Shown: piece after piece, positions 50,078 to 58,634 of the stretch
Position numbering within the stretch: the first letter of the stretch is position 1
Layout: each line of letters opens with the position of its first letter
Origin: Denitratimonas sp037478135
GTDB taxonomy: Bacteria > Pseudomonadota > Gammaproteobacteria > Xanthomonadales > Xanthomonadaceae
NCBI RefSeq assembly: GCF_037478135.1
Contig: NZ_JBBHDV010000006.1
Location: 62,001-126,000 of the forward strand
DNA: 64,000 bases
Direction of reading: 5' to 3'
The notes under the pieces: model-generated
What the model was told of the DNA's origin: nothing
What the model saw: the letters and a program-made list of their open reading frames with translations, nothing else
Databases searched by the model: none
Translations under genes and position numbers: made by a program

Positions 50078-50107
50078 TTGCCTGTACAGCAAGGGCCTGC
50101 GTAGAAT
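50078..50107 (+). promoter_or_regulatory. Candidate rpoZ promoter
   Basis: TTGCCT (50078-50083) and TAGAAT (50102-50107) are 18 bases apart and lie 43 bases before rpoZ. Confidence 0.4.
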
Positions 50108-50149
50108 AAGCGGTTCCGCTGAATTTCCGACTTCCGCCGAGGATCCCCC

Positions 50150-50449
50150 ATGGCACGTGTCACCGTAGAAGATTGTCTTGAAGTGGTCGACAACCGCTTC
50201 GAACTGGTCGTCATGGCCTCGCGTCGTGCGCGCCAGCTCGCCAAGGGTGCGCCGAGCACGCTGGAAGGCGAAGAGCAGGACGACAAGCCCACCGTGCTGG
50301 CACTGCGCGAAATCGCCGCACGCAGCATCGACGAAACCATGATCGACGAAGTCGACCGGGTCGAGCGCGAACGCCGCGAACGCGAAGCCCTGGAATGGGC
50401 CGCCGCCGAGGTCGATGATGACCTCGCCAAAGGCGCCGACGACCTTTGA
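50150..50449 (+). CDS. rpoZ: RNA polymerase omega subunit
   Basis: A 99-residue omega subunit, which helps fold and hold the beta-prime subunit and forms part of a ppGpp site. It begins MARVTVEDCLEVVDNRFELV, with the conserved ASRRARQLAKG and TVLALREIAARSI. The acidic C-terminal tail is longer than in E. coli (91 residues). Confidence 0.97.
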   Translation: MARVTVEDCLEVVDNRFELVVMASRRARQLAKGAPSTLEGEEQDDKPTVLALREIAARSIDETMIDEVDRVERERREREALEWAAAEVDDDLAKGADDL

Positions 50450-50531
50450 TCCGCTGACGGCGACAGGCATGCCTGCACGACCGTCCCGCACCAGCATTGC
50501 CCTGCCCGTCTGCGCTGCGTAGGCTGGCAGC

Positions 50532-52700
50532 ATGGGCACTTCCCTTTCTCCACCTCCCGCTGCCACCGAACTCGGCCCCGACCCCTGTCCCGAACTGGTC
50601 GAGGAGCTGCTGCGCAGCGTGCGCGCCTACCTGCCGGTAGACCAGGTCGACCTGGTCTACCAGGCCTATCGGCTCGGCGCGCTGGCCCACGATGGCCAGT
50701 ACCGCAAGAGCGGCGAGGCCTACATCACCCACCCGGTGTCGGTCGCGATGCTGCTGACCGAACTGGGCATGGATGTGGAAACCATCTGCGCCGCGATCCT
50801 GCACGATGTGCTGGAAGACACCCCGATCGAGCGCGAGCGCATCGCCGCGCAATTCGGTGAAACCGTGGCCGAACTGGTCGATGGCGTCACCAAGCTGGAC
50901 AAGGTCCGCTTCAGCAGCCGCCAGGAAGCCGCCGCTGAGAGTTTCCGCAAGATGCTGCTGGCGATGGCGCGTGATCTGCGCGTGATCCTGATCAAGCTCG
51001 CCGACCGCCTGCACAATATGCGCACCATTGGCGCGATGGCACCGGATTCACGCCGCCGCATCGCGCGCGAAACCCTCGACATCTACGCCCCGATCGCGCA
51101 GCGCCTGGGCATGAACCGGGTCAAGGGCGAGTTGCAGGATCTGGGCTTCAAGGGCCTGTACCCCAAGCGCCACGCGGTGATCACCCGCCACGTCAAGACC
51201 CTGCCGGCCTCGCGTCGCGAGGCGATGGACAAGATCGAAACCGCGCTGGCCCACAAGCTCACCCAGGACAGCATTCCGCACCGTCTGGTGTGGCGGGTGA
51301 AGTCGCCGTACAGCATCTACCGCAAGATGAAGCTGGAACAGAAGACGCTGGACCAGGTGATGGACGTGTTCGGCTTCCGCGTGATCGTCGATGAAACGAT
51401 GCAGTGCTACATGGCGCTGGGCTCGGTGCATGGCCTCTACAAGCCGGTCGATGCGCGCTTCCGCGATTTCATCGCGATCCCCAAGGCCAACGGCTACCAG
51501 TCGCTGCACACATTGTTGTTCAGCCCGTACGGCTCGCCGATCGAAGTGCAGATCCGCACCGAGGAAATGGACCAGGTGGCTGAACGCGGCATCGCCGCGC
51601 ACTGGCTCTACAAGTCCCCGGACAGCGCGCAGAACAGCGCCCAGACCCGTGCCCAGCAGTGGCTTGCCAGCCTGCTGGAATCGCAGGAGGCAGCCGGTTC
51701 CTCGCTCGAATTCCTCGACAACGTCAAGGTCGACCTGTTCCCCGACGAGGTCTACCTGTTCTCGCCCAAGGGCGACATCCTCTCGCTGCCGCGCAATGCC
51801 ACCGCGCTGGATTTCGCCTACGCGGTGCACACCGATGTCGGCGACCACGCCGTGGCCGCGCGCATCGACAAGAAACTGGCACCGCTGCGCACCCGCCTGG
51901 CCAGCGGCCAGACCGTGGAAATCATCACCGCGCCATCGGCCGCGCCCAATCCGAGCTGGCTGGAATGGGTCGTCTCCAGCCGCGCGCGCACCGCGATCCG
52001 GCACTTCCTCAAGCACCTGCAGCATGAAGACGCGGTGGAACTGGGCCACCGCATGCTGGACCGCGCGCTGGAATCGGTCGACAGCTCGCTCGACCGGATC
52101 CCGGCCAAGGTGCTGGAGCAATACCTGACCGACGCGCGCCTGCGGCGGCTGGAAGACCTGCTGGCCGAGATCGCGCTGGGCAACCGCATCGCGCTGCAGG
52201 TCGCGCAGTCGCTGACCCGCGGCGTCGACGGCCAGACCCACGAGCCGCACGTGCTGAGCAGCGAAAAGATCAAGATCACCGGCGCCGAACGCGGCGTGCT
52301 GAGTTTCCCGACCTGCTGCCTGCCGGTGCCGGGCGACGACATCATCGGCTTCATGTCCACCGGCAAGGGCATCGTCGTGCACCGCGCCGACTGCCCGAAT
52401 GTGCCGGAACTGCGCAAATCCCCGGAGCGCTGGGTGCCGATCGGCTGGAGCCGCGAAGTCAGCGGTGATTTCCGCTCCGCGATCCGGGTGGAAGTGGAAA
52501 ACAAGCCCGGCGTGCTGGCCGGCGTCGCCGCCGCCATCGCCGAAACCGAAGCCAACATCGACAACGTCGAATACCAGGAACGCGATCTGCGCTCGGCCGT
52601 GATTGTGTTCTCCATCGACGTGCGCGACCGCAAGCACCTGGCCGACGTCATCCGCCGCGTGCGCCGCCTGCCGGTGGTGATCGGAGTGCAGCGGCGCTGA
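50532..52700 (+). CDS. spoT: Bifunctional (p)ppGpp synthetase/hydrolase
   Basis: 722 residues. HD hydrolase domain (about 45-200) with ILHDVLEDTPIE and LIKLADRLHNMRTI, which keep the metal-binding His and Asp residues, so hydrolase activity is expected. Synthetase domain (about 245-355: RVKSPYSIYRKM, FRDFIAIPKANGYQSLHT), TGS domain (about 395-455, VYLFSPKGDILSLPRNATA), and a C-terminal ACT domain (about 640-722). It lies in the gmk-rpoZ-spoT group. Confidence 0.97.
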   Translation: MGTSLSPPPAATELGPDPCPELVEELLRSVRAYLPVDQVDLVYQAYRLGALAHDGQYRKSGEAYITHPVSVAMLLTELGMDVETICAAILHDVLEDTPIERERIAAQFGETVAELVDGVTKLDKVRFSSRQEAAAESFRKMLLAMARDLRVILIKLADRLHNMRTIGAMAPDSRRRIARETLDIYAPIAQRLGMNRVKGELQDLGFKGLYPKRHAVITRHVKTLPASRREAMDKIETALAHKLTQDSIPHRLVWRVKSPYSIYRKMKLEQKTLDQVMDVFGFRVIVDETMQCYMALGSVHGLYKPVDARFRDFIAIPKANGYQSLHTLLFSPYGSPIEVQIRTEEMDQVAERGIAAHWLYKSPDSAQNSAQTRAQQWLASLLESQEAAGSSLEFLDNVKVDLFPDEVYLFSPKGDILSLPRNATALDFAYAVHTDVGDHAVAARIDKKLAPLRTRLASGQTVEIITAPSAAPNPSWLEWVVSSRARTAIRHFLKHLQHEDAVELGHRMLDRALESVDSSLDRIPAKVLEQYLTDARLRRLEDLLAEIALGNRIALQVAQSLTRGVDGQTHEPHVLSSEKIKITGAERGVLSFPTCCLPVPGDDIIGFMSTGKGIVVHRADCPNVPELRKSPERWVPIGWSREVSGDFRSAIRVEVENKPGVLAGVAAAIAETEANIDNVEYQERDLRSAVIVFSIDVRDRKHLADVIRRVRRLPVVIGVQRR

Positions 52701-52787
52701 GGGCGCACGGCAGCCTCCCGTACTGCGTGCCGGAAGAAACATCCGGGCTAAACTTGCGGTTTCCTTCCTTCACCCAGGGTTTCCGCC

Positions 52788-53171
52788 ATGTCCCGCCAGA
52801 TCATCCATACCGATGCCGCACCGGCTGCCATCGGGCCGTATTCGCAGGCCGTGAAGGCCGGCAACACCGTCTACCTGTCCGGCCAGTTGCCGCTGGATCC
52901 GGCCACGATGGAGCTGGTCTCCGATGATGTCGCGGCGCAGGCGCGGCAGGTGTTCACCAATCTGGCGGCGGTGTGCAAGGCGGCCGGTGCCGGCCTGCCG
53001 CAGATTGCACGGGTCGGCATCTACCTGACCGATCTGTCGCGCTTTTCCGAAGTGAACGCGGTGATGGCCGAATTCTTCAGCGCGCCGTATCCGGCCCGTT
53101 CCACGATCGAGGTATCGGCGCTGCCGCGCGGCGCGCAGGTCGAAGTGGATGCGGTGATGGTGCTGGACTGA
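52788..53171 (+). CDS. ridA: RidA family enamine/imine deaminase
   Basis: 127 residues. RidA hydrolyses reactive 2-aminoacrylate-type enamines from PLP enzymes. The start SRQIIHTDAAPAAIGPYSQA, the YLSGQLPLDP segment and the catalytic arginine in YPARSTIEVSALPRGAQVEVDAV are all typical. It sits between spoT and recG, a common neighbourhood. Confidence 0.95.
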   Translation: MSRQIIHTDAAPAAIGPYSQAVKAGNTVYLSGQLPLDPATMELVSDDVAAQARQVFTNLAAVCKAAGAGLPQIARVGIYLTDLSRFSEVNAVMAEFFSAPYPARSTIEVSALPRGAQVEVDAVMVLD

Positions 53172-53205
53172 GTCCGTCGCCAGCGTTACACGAACGGACA
53201 ACAGC

Positions 53206-55338
53206 GTGAAGCCGGACCCTGCCCGCCAGGCCGTCGACATCCTGCGCGGCGTTGGCCCGCAACTGGCCGCCAAACTTGCCGCGCGCGGGCTGGGCACGTT
53301 GCAGGATCTGTGGCTGCACCTGCCGTTGCGGCACGAAGACCGCACCCGGCTGACCCCGATCGCACAACTGCGCCAAGGCCAGCCGGCACAGGTGCACGGC
53401 CGGGTGGAAGCGGTGGAGCGCGGTTTCCGTGGCCGGCCGATGCTGCGCGTGGCGGTCGGCGATGATTCCGGCGCCACATTGGTGCTGCGCTTTTTCCATT
53501 TCCGTGCGGCGCAGGTGCAGGCCTTCCGTGTCGGCAGCCGCATCCTCTGCCACGGCGAGGCGCGCGGCGGCCAGTTCAGCATGGAAATGGTGCACCCCAG
53601 CTACCGCCTGCTGGACCAGGACGCCGAACTGGTGCTGGGTGAGCGGCTGGATCCGGTCTATCCGGCGGTCGAAGGCATCGGCCCGGTGCAACTGGCGCGC
53701 ATCATCAACCATGCACTGGACCACCTGCCCAACGACGACACACTGGAGTTGCTGCCCGCCACGCTGTTCGGCGACACCCGCCTGCCGAGCTGGCGCGATG
53801 CGGTGCGACTGCTGCACCGCCCGCCTGCGGATGTGGATCACGCGGCGCTGGCCCAGCACCGTCATCCGGCGCAACAGCGCCTGGCGCTGGAAGAACTGCT
53901 CGCCCATCAGCTCAGCCTGCGCCGCCAGCGCTTGGCGATGAAGCGCAGGGGAGCGCCGGCCTTGAACCCGCCCGGCGAGCTCGCACGCAAACTACTGGCG
54001 GCGCTGCCGTTCGCGCTGACCGGCGCGCAGCAACGCGTGCTGGACACCATCACCCAGGATCTGGCGCAAAACCAGCCGATGCTGCGCCTGGTGCAGGGCG
54101 ATGTCGGCTCCGGCAAGACCATCGTCGCGGCATTGGCGGCGCTGACAGCGATCGAGTCCGGCGCCCAGGTGGCGCTGATGGCCCCGACCGAACTGCTCGC
54201 CGAACAGCACGCCCAGGCCTTCCAGAACTGGTTCACGCCGCTGGGCATTGAGCTGGTGTGGCTGGCCGGCAAGGTCAAGGGCAAGGCCCGCACTGCGGCG
54301 CTGGAACGCATCACGGCTGGCGCGCCGATCGTGGTCGGTACCCATGCCCTGGTGCAGGAACACGTGGCCTTCGCCAACCTTGGGCTGGTGATCGTCGATG
54401 AACAGCACCGCTTCGGCGTGCACCAGCGTCTGGCGCTGAGCGACAAGGGCCGCAACGCGCCCGGCACGGCACGCGACAACGCCGGCGAGCGCATCCCGCA
54501 CCAGCTGGTGATGACCGCCACCCCGATCCCGCGCACGCTGGCGATGACCGCCTATGCCGATCTGGATATTTCCGTGATCGATGAACTGCCGCCGGGCCGC
54601 ACCCCGGTGCAGACCGTGGCGATCAACGCGCAGCGCCGCGGTGAATTGATCGAGCGCATCCGCGCCGCCTGCATCGAGGGCCGGCAGGCCTACTGGGTTT
54701 GCACCCTGATCGAGGAAAGCGAAGACCCGCCCGCGCCCGGTGTGCCGAAGATCGACGCCCAGGCCGCCCAGAGCGCCTACGAGCTGTTGCGCGAGCAACT
54801 ACCCGAAGTGAACGTCGGCCTGATCCACGGCCGCATGAAGCCGGCTGAAAAGCAGTCCACGATGGCCGCCTTCAAGGCCGGCGACATCCAGCTGCTGGTC
54901 GCCACCACGGTGATCGAAGTCGGCGTCGACGTGCCCAACGCCAGCCTGATGCTGATCGAGAACGCCGAACGCCTCGGCCTGGCGCAGCTGCACCAGTTGC
55001 GCGGCCGGGTCGGTCGCGGTGCGGCGGCTTCGACCTGCGTGCTGATGTACCAGACACCACTGTCGCAACTGGCACGCGAGCGTCTGTCAGTGATGCGTGA
55101 AACCACCGACGGCTTCCGCATCGCCGAGAAGGATCTGGAACTGCGCGGACCGGGCGAACTGCTCGGCACCCGCCAGACTGGCCTGGCCGGTTTCCGCATC
55201 GCCGATCCGGTGCGCGATGCTGCACTGTTGCCGCAGGTCCAGGCCGCCGCCGATGCGCTGCTGGCGCGCGCACCGCAACAGGCCGATCTGCTGATCGAAC
55301 GCTGGATCGGGCACGCGGTGCGCTATGCCAGCGCCTGA
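53206..55338 (+). CDS. recG: ATP-dependent DNA helicase RecG
   Basis: Regresses stalled replication forks and processes branched DNA. 710 residues: an N-terminal OB-fold wedge domain (about 60-160), helicase domain 1 with Walker A GDVGSGKTIVAALAAL and the DEQHRFG box, domain 2 with VATTVIEVGVDVPNASLM and QLRGRVGRG, and a C-terminal TRG-like segment (DLELRGPGELLGTRQTGL). The start codon is GTG at 53206, 34 bases after ridA. Confidence 0.96.
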   Translation: MKPDPARQAVDILRGVGPQLAAKLAARGLGTLQDLWLHLPLRHEDRTRLTPIAQLRQGQPAQVHGRVEAVERGFRGRPMLRVAVGDDSGATLVLRFFHFRAAQVQAFRVGSRILCHGEARGGQFSMEMVHPSYRLLDQDAELVLGERLDPVYPAVEGIGPVQLARIINHALDHLPNDDTLELLPATLFGDTRLPSWRDAVRLLHRPPADVDHAALAQHRHPAQQRLALEELLAHQLSLRRQRLAMKRRGAPALNPPGELARKLLAALPFALTGAQQRVLDTITQDLAQNQPMLRLVQGDVGSGKTIVAALAALTAIESGAQVALMAPTELLAEQHAQAFQNWFTPLGIELVWLAGKVKGKARTAALERITAGAPIVVGTHALVQEHVAFANLGLVIVDEQHRFGVHQRLALSDKGRNAPGTARDNAGERIPHQLVMTATPIPRTLAMTAYADLDISVIDELPPGRTPVQTVAINAQRRGELIERIRAACIEGRQAYWVCTLIEESEDPPAPGVPKIDAQAAQSAYELLREQLPEVNVGLIHGRMKPAEKQSTMAAFKAGDIQLLVATTVIEVGVDVPNASLMLIENAERLGLAQLHQLRGRVGRGAAASTCVLMYQTPLSQLARERLSVMRETTDGFRIAEKDLELRGPGELLGTRQTGLAGFRIADPVRDAALLPQVQAAADALLARAPQQADLLIERWIGHAVRYASA

Positions 55339-55404
55339 GTGCAGCCAGCTGCCATCATGGAGTGTCCACATGACTCAACCCTTATTCGAATTCGAGGAAA
55401 CCCG

Positions 55405-56337
55405 ATGACCCGACACCTGCTGATCGACACCGACCCCGGCGTGGACGATGCACTGGCGATCCTGATCGCGCATGCGCATCCGGACACCCGCATCGCCGCG
55501 CTGACCGTGACTGCCGGCAATGTCGGGCTGGACCACACCCTGCGCAATGCACTCAAGCTGTGCGAAGTGGCCGGCATCGACGCACCGGTATTCCCCGGCG
55601 CCGCGTTGCCGCTGGTGGCCACGCCGGAAGATGCCGCCTTCGTGCACGGCAAGGACGGTTTCGGCGACACCGGCTACACCCCCGCCGCGCGCAACGCGGA
55701 AACCGAACACGCCGCGCTGGCGATGCTGCGCCTTTCACACCAGCACCCCGGTGAACTGACCTTCGTCATGCTTGGGCCGCTGACCAATCTGGCGCTGGCG
55801 CTGTCGCTCGACCCGACTCTGCCGCAGCGCGTGCCGCGCCTGGTCATCATGGGCGGCGCCGTCACCGGGCGCGGCAACACCCATATCCCGGTCGAGTTCA
55901 ACACCGGTTTTGATCCGGAAGCGGCGCGTATCGTGTTCGAGCGCTGGCCGCAGTTCGAACTGGTCGACTGGGAGGCCACGATGCGCCACGGCCTGCCGCA
56001 TGCGCAGTGCAACCAGTGGTTCGCCACCGATCACCCGATCGCGCGCTTCTACGATGCGATCTCCTGCAACACCCGCAACTGGTCGATCGACCGCCGCGGC
56101 GACGAATGGCACAGCGCCGATGCGTTGGCGATGGCATATGTCGTTGCACCCGAAGCGGCGCTGGAAACCGCCGAACGCCACGTCAGCGTGGAGCTGGGAG
56201 GCCAGTACACCCGCGGCATGACCGTGGTCGACTGGGACCAGCGCACCGGCGCCGCAGCCAATGCCCGCATCCTGCTGCGCTACGACCGCAGCCATTTCGA
56301 ATCATGGGTGCGGCGTGCGGTGGGCATGGCGGCCTGA
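55405..56337 (+). CDS. Inosine-uridine preferring nucleoside hydrolase family protein
   Basis: 310 residues. Cleaves the N-glycosidic bond of nucleosides using Ca2+. The signature LIDTDPGVDDALAILIA is complete. Further active-site segments are VMLGPLTNLALAL, MGGAVTGRGNTHIPVEFN and HSADALAMAYV. ATG 55405 follows GAGGAAA; the in-frame sequence upstream is not family-like. The true substrate (purine, pyrimidine or other N-riboside) cannot be told. Confidence 0.93.
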   Translation: MTRHLLIDTDPGVDDALAILIAHAHPDTRIAALTVTAGNVGLDHTLRNALKLCEVAGIDAPVFPGAALPLVATPEDAAFVHGKDGFGDTGYTPAARNAETEHAALAMLRLSHQHPGELTFVMLGPLTNLALALSLDPTLPQRVPRLVIMGGAVTGRGNTHIPVEFNTGFDPEAARIVFERWPQFELVDWEATMRHGLPHAQCNQWFATDHPIARFYDAISCNTRNWSIDRRGDEWHSADALAMAYVVAPEAALETAERHVSVELGGQYTRGMTVVDWDQRTGAAANARILLRYDRSHFESWVRRAVGMAA

Positions 56338-56482
56338 GCGGCACCAATCACCCTCACAACAGGGCAAGCAACGCGGCCTCCAACATCGCGTGGTGAGGAC
56401 ACTGCGGCGTCGGGGTTCGCGTTGCTCATCCCGACCTATAGCCTATGCACCTATGCAGCCGACGCAGCCGACGTCCAAAAAC

Positions 56483-56511
56483 AAAGGCCGGCCCATACAG
56501 GGCCGGCCTTT
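56483..56511. terminator. Bidirectional terminator between the nucleoside hydrolase and YdcH-like genes
   Basis: AAAGGCCGGCCC (56483-56494) pairs with GGGCCGGCCTTT (56500-56511). CCAAAAACAAA to the left gives a U-rich end for the minus-strand transcript, so it best fits the YdcH-like gene. Confidence 0.75.
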
Positions 56512-56573
56512 CCGGTTGTCTTCCGAACCGGCCCGGACATCGAGCCGGGCCGTGGCTTGCGTCGCGTAGACGC

Positions 56574-56795
56574 TCAATTCAGGCGGCTGCTCTCAAGCCG
56601 GCGCAGCAGACTCTTCTTGGCCGCAAGCTTTTCGCGTTTCATCTGCGACAAGGTGCCCGGCGCCAGCGGCAATGCGCCGCACGAGGCATCGGCCACCTGC
56701 TTGTCGAGTTTCTGATGGCGCTGGTAAAGGCGGCGGAATTCCTGGTCACTCTGCATCAGGGCGTGGATCTCGCTTTGCGGATGCGCTTCGAACAT
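56574..56795 (-). CDS. YdcH family (DUF465) small protein
   Basis: 73 residues, helical and highly charged, matching DUF465/YdcH: EIHALMQSDQEFRRLYQRHQ and a lysine-rich MKREKLAAKKSLLRRLE end. The start MFEAHPQSE has an excellent AAGGAGG ribosome site (56803-56809). The function of the family is unknown. It is monocistronic, with a terminator after it and two hairpins in its leader. Confidence 0.88.
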   Translation of the reverse strand: MFEAHPQSEIHALMQSDQEFRRLYQRHQKLDKQVADASCGALPLAPGTLSQMKREKLAAKKSLLRRLESSRLN

Positions 56796-57152
56796 GTCGA
56801 TCAACCTCCTTGCAGTGGGTAGCGTGGTGACGGCGCAGGCAACGCCTGCGCCTTCCTGTGAAGACAGGACCGGATGCAGTTGGTTCCATGGGTGTGATGT
56901 CGGCCGGGGCCGCACTGCGTGCGCGGGCACACGAACGCCGCCCCCTCGTCTGCGTCCCTGCCCGATTCAGCAATGGAACGCGAGACGATACGAGGCGGCG
57001 GGGAAACGTCATTCGGCCAGTCCTTCACAGGGCCAGGGCAGCAGTGCCCCGGCAGCTTCGACCCTACTCCGGCCGTGGGAGCCCCGCAAGTGACCTGCGG
57101 AAAGCCGGCCCGGCAACGCGCGCAGACGGAGGACCCGGCCTGAAACTACGCC
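56796..57152. other. 357-base gap with two hairpins upstream of the YdcH-like gene
   Basis: Next to the gene lie GGCGCAGGC/GCCTGCGCC (56832-56840 with 56844-56852) and TCCTGT/ACAGGA (56854-56859 with 56864-56869), which would form a twin-hairpin leader on the minus strand. The rest (56870-57152) shows no gene. I tested it by eye for tmRNA, RNase P RNA, 6S RNA and cobalamin riboswitch motifs and found none. Confidence 0.45.
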
Positions 57153-58127
57153 TCAGTGCGCATCCAGCACGACGATTTCCACGCGTCGGTTGCGGGCCCG
57201 GCCTTCAGCGCTGGCGTTGTCGGCTACCGGGCGATCCTTGCCAAGACCGACGGCACTCAGGCGCGCGCCATCGACACCGTCCTGCAGCAGCGCCTCGCGT
57301 ACCGCTTCGGCGCGCTTCTGCGACAGCACCTGGTTCAGGTTGGCACTGCCCTGGCTGTCGGTATGGCCTTCGATCAGCACTGTCTTGTCCGGGAAACGAT
57401 TGACGAACTCGACCACGCGCTGGAGGTTGGCACGCGCTTCCGGACGCAGCTGCGACTGGCCACTGGCGAAAGCGTCGCCGGACAGTGTCATGACCTGGCC
57501 GCGCGCTTCGCTGGTGGCGGTCATGGTCTGCAATTGCAGGCGCAGGCTTTCGGCGGCGGCAAAGGCCAGGTCGGCCTCGCGCCGCGCCAGCGCGGCTTCC
57601 TGCGATTGCGCTTCGGCCAGACGCCGGGCCTGGTCGGCTTCGGCGCTGGAAAGCTCGCTCAGCGCCATGGCGCTGGCGGCGGCTTGCTGGGCCCGCTGCG
57701 CTTCTTCAAGCCGGGCCAAGCTCTGCAGGCGCAGCTTTTCGGCTTCCAGACGCGAAGCTTCGGCATCGCGCCGGCTGGCTTCCAGCAGGATCCGGTCGCG
57801 CTCGCGCTCCAGCAGCTGGATCTGCTGCTGGTACGACTCCGCTTCGGCCGCGACGCGTGCAATATCGACACGACGTTCAGCCACGAACAGCGCGTCAGGC
57901 CGGTCGCGGCGGCTGGCACCGGCCAAGGCGTCGATCGCCTGTTGCGCACGCAAGCGCTCGACCCGCGCCAGTTCACCGAGCAGCGAATCCCGTTCCAGCG
58001 TGCGCAGCTGGCTGCGCAGACGTTCGACTTCGGCATCGACCTTCTGTGCCGTCACGCCGCTGGCCAGCAACAGGCCGACGCCCAACAGGCATGCCGGGGC
58101 AAGACGCTTCATCGCCAGGCGCTTCAT
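57153..58127 (-). CDS. OmpA family protein with long coiled coil
   Basis: 324 residues: a signal peptide (APACLLGVGLLLASGVTAQK), about 180 residues of Arg/Glu/Ala coiled coil (about 35-215), and an OmpA C-terminal domain (about 225-324: PDKTVLIEGHTDSQGSANLN, LGKDRPVADN, ARNRRVEIVV) that should bind peptidoglycan. ATG 58125-58127 follows AAGGAGG and overlaps the stop of the preceding lipoprotein gene (ATGA). The pair probably acts together in the outer envelope; the exact role is unknown. Confidence 0.9.
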   Translation of the reverse strand: MKRLAMKRLAPACLLGVGLLLASGVTAQKVDAEVERLRSQLRTLERDSLLGELARVERLRAQQAIDALAGASRRDRPDALFVAERRVDIARVAAEAESYQQQIQLLERERDRILLEASRRDAEASRLEAEKLRLQSLARLEEAQRAQQAAASAMALSELSSAEADQARRLAEAQSQEAALARREADLAFAAAESLRLQLQTMTATSEARGQVMTLSGDAFASGQSQLRPEARANLQRVVEFVNRFPDKTVLIEGHTDSQGSANLNQVLSQKRAEAVREALLQDGVDGARLSAVGLGKDRPVADNASAEGRARNRRVEIVVLDAH

Positions 58128-58501
58128 GGTTGACCTCCTTCGCCCAGCAGCTCGCGCCGCAGACGGGCATTTTCTTCGGTCCGGCGGCGCACTTCCTCGC
58201 GCCCGGCGGCGGCCTGCGAGCGCTGGTGCGCCAGCTGCGCTTCCAGTTCGGCCTGCTGGGCATAGCGCTCGGCACCCGCGTAGTCGCGTTCGGCCACGGC
58301 CACTTCCGCAGCTGCCAGGCGTTGTACCGCGCGCCCCAACTCCACCGGCGCATAGTCCTCGGCACCCGCCTTGCGCGCCTGCGAAATACGGCTGTCGGCT
58401 GCATCCAGCGCGTCGCGCGGCGGCGGCGTGCTGGCACAGGCGGCAAGCAAACAAGTGAGGAACAGTGCAACAAGTGGAAGTTTCAAATCGTTTCGTGTCA
58501 T
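58124..58501 (-). CDS. DUF4398 family lipoprotein
   Basis: 125 residues with a lipoprotein signal (VALFLTCLLAACAST) and a DUF4398-like helical hairpin (ALDAADSRISQARKAGAEDY, VAVAERDYAGAERYAQQAE). ATG 58499-58501 begins the signal. Its stop overlaps the start of the OmpA-family gene, a pairing seen in many proteobacteria. It is divergent from pilU. Role unknown. Confidence 0.85.
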   Translation of the reverse strand: MTRNDLKLPLVALFLTCLLAACASTPPPRDALDAADSRISQARKAGAEDYAPVELGRAVQRLAAAEVAVAERDYAGAERYAQQAELEAQLAHQRSQAAAGREEVRRRTEENARLRRELLGEGGQP

Positions 58502-58634
58502 ATCATGCAGCCCCAAGGGGGCGGTCCTTCGCTGGCCCGATGCCGGACATTCTGGCGTCGCTGCCACATTGCCCGCAATTCCCGCGCGCCAGCGGCACTC
58601 GGACCTCACAAGAAAATCCAGCAGGGATCATCGC

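Noticed and set aside
56870..57152. A structured RNA (6S, tmRNA, RNase P RNA or cobalamin riboswitch) in the gap
   Set aside because: Some words such as CCGCAAGTGACCTGC looked suggestive, but no conserved core of any of these RNAs is present.
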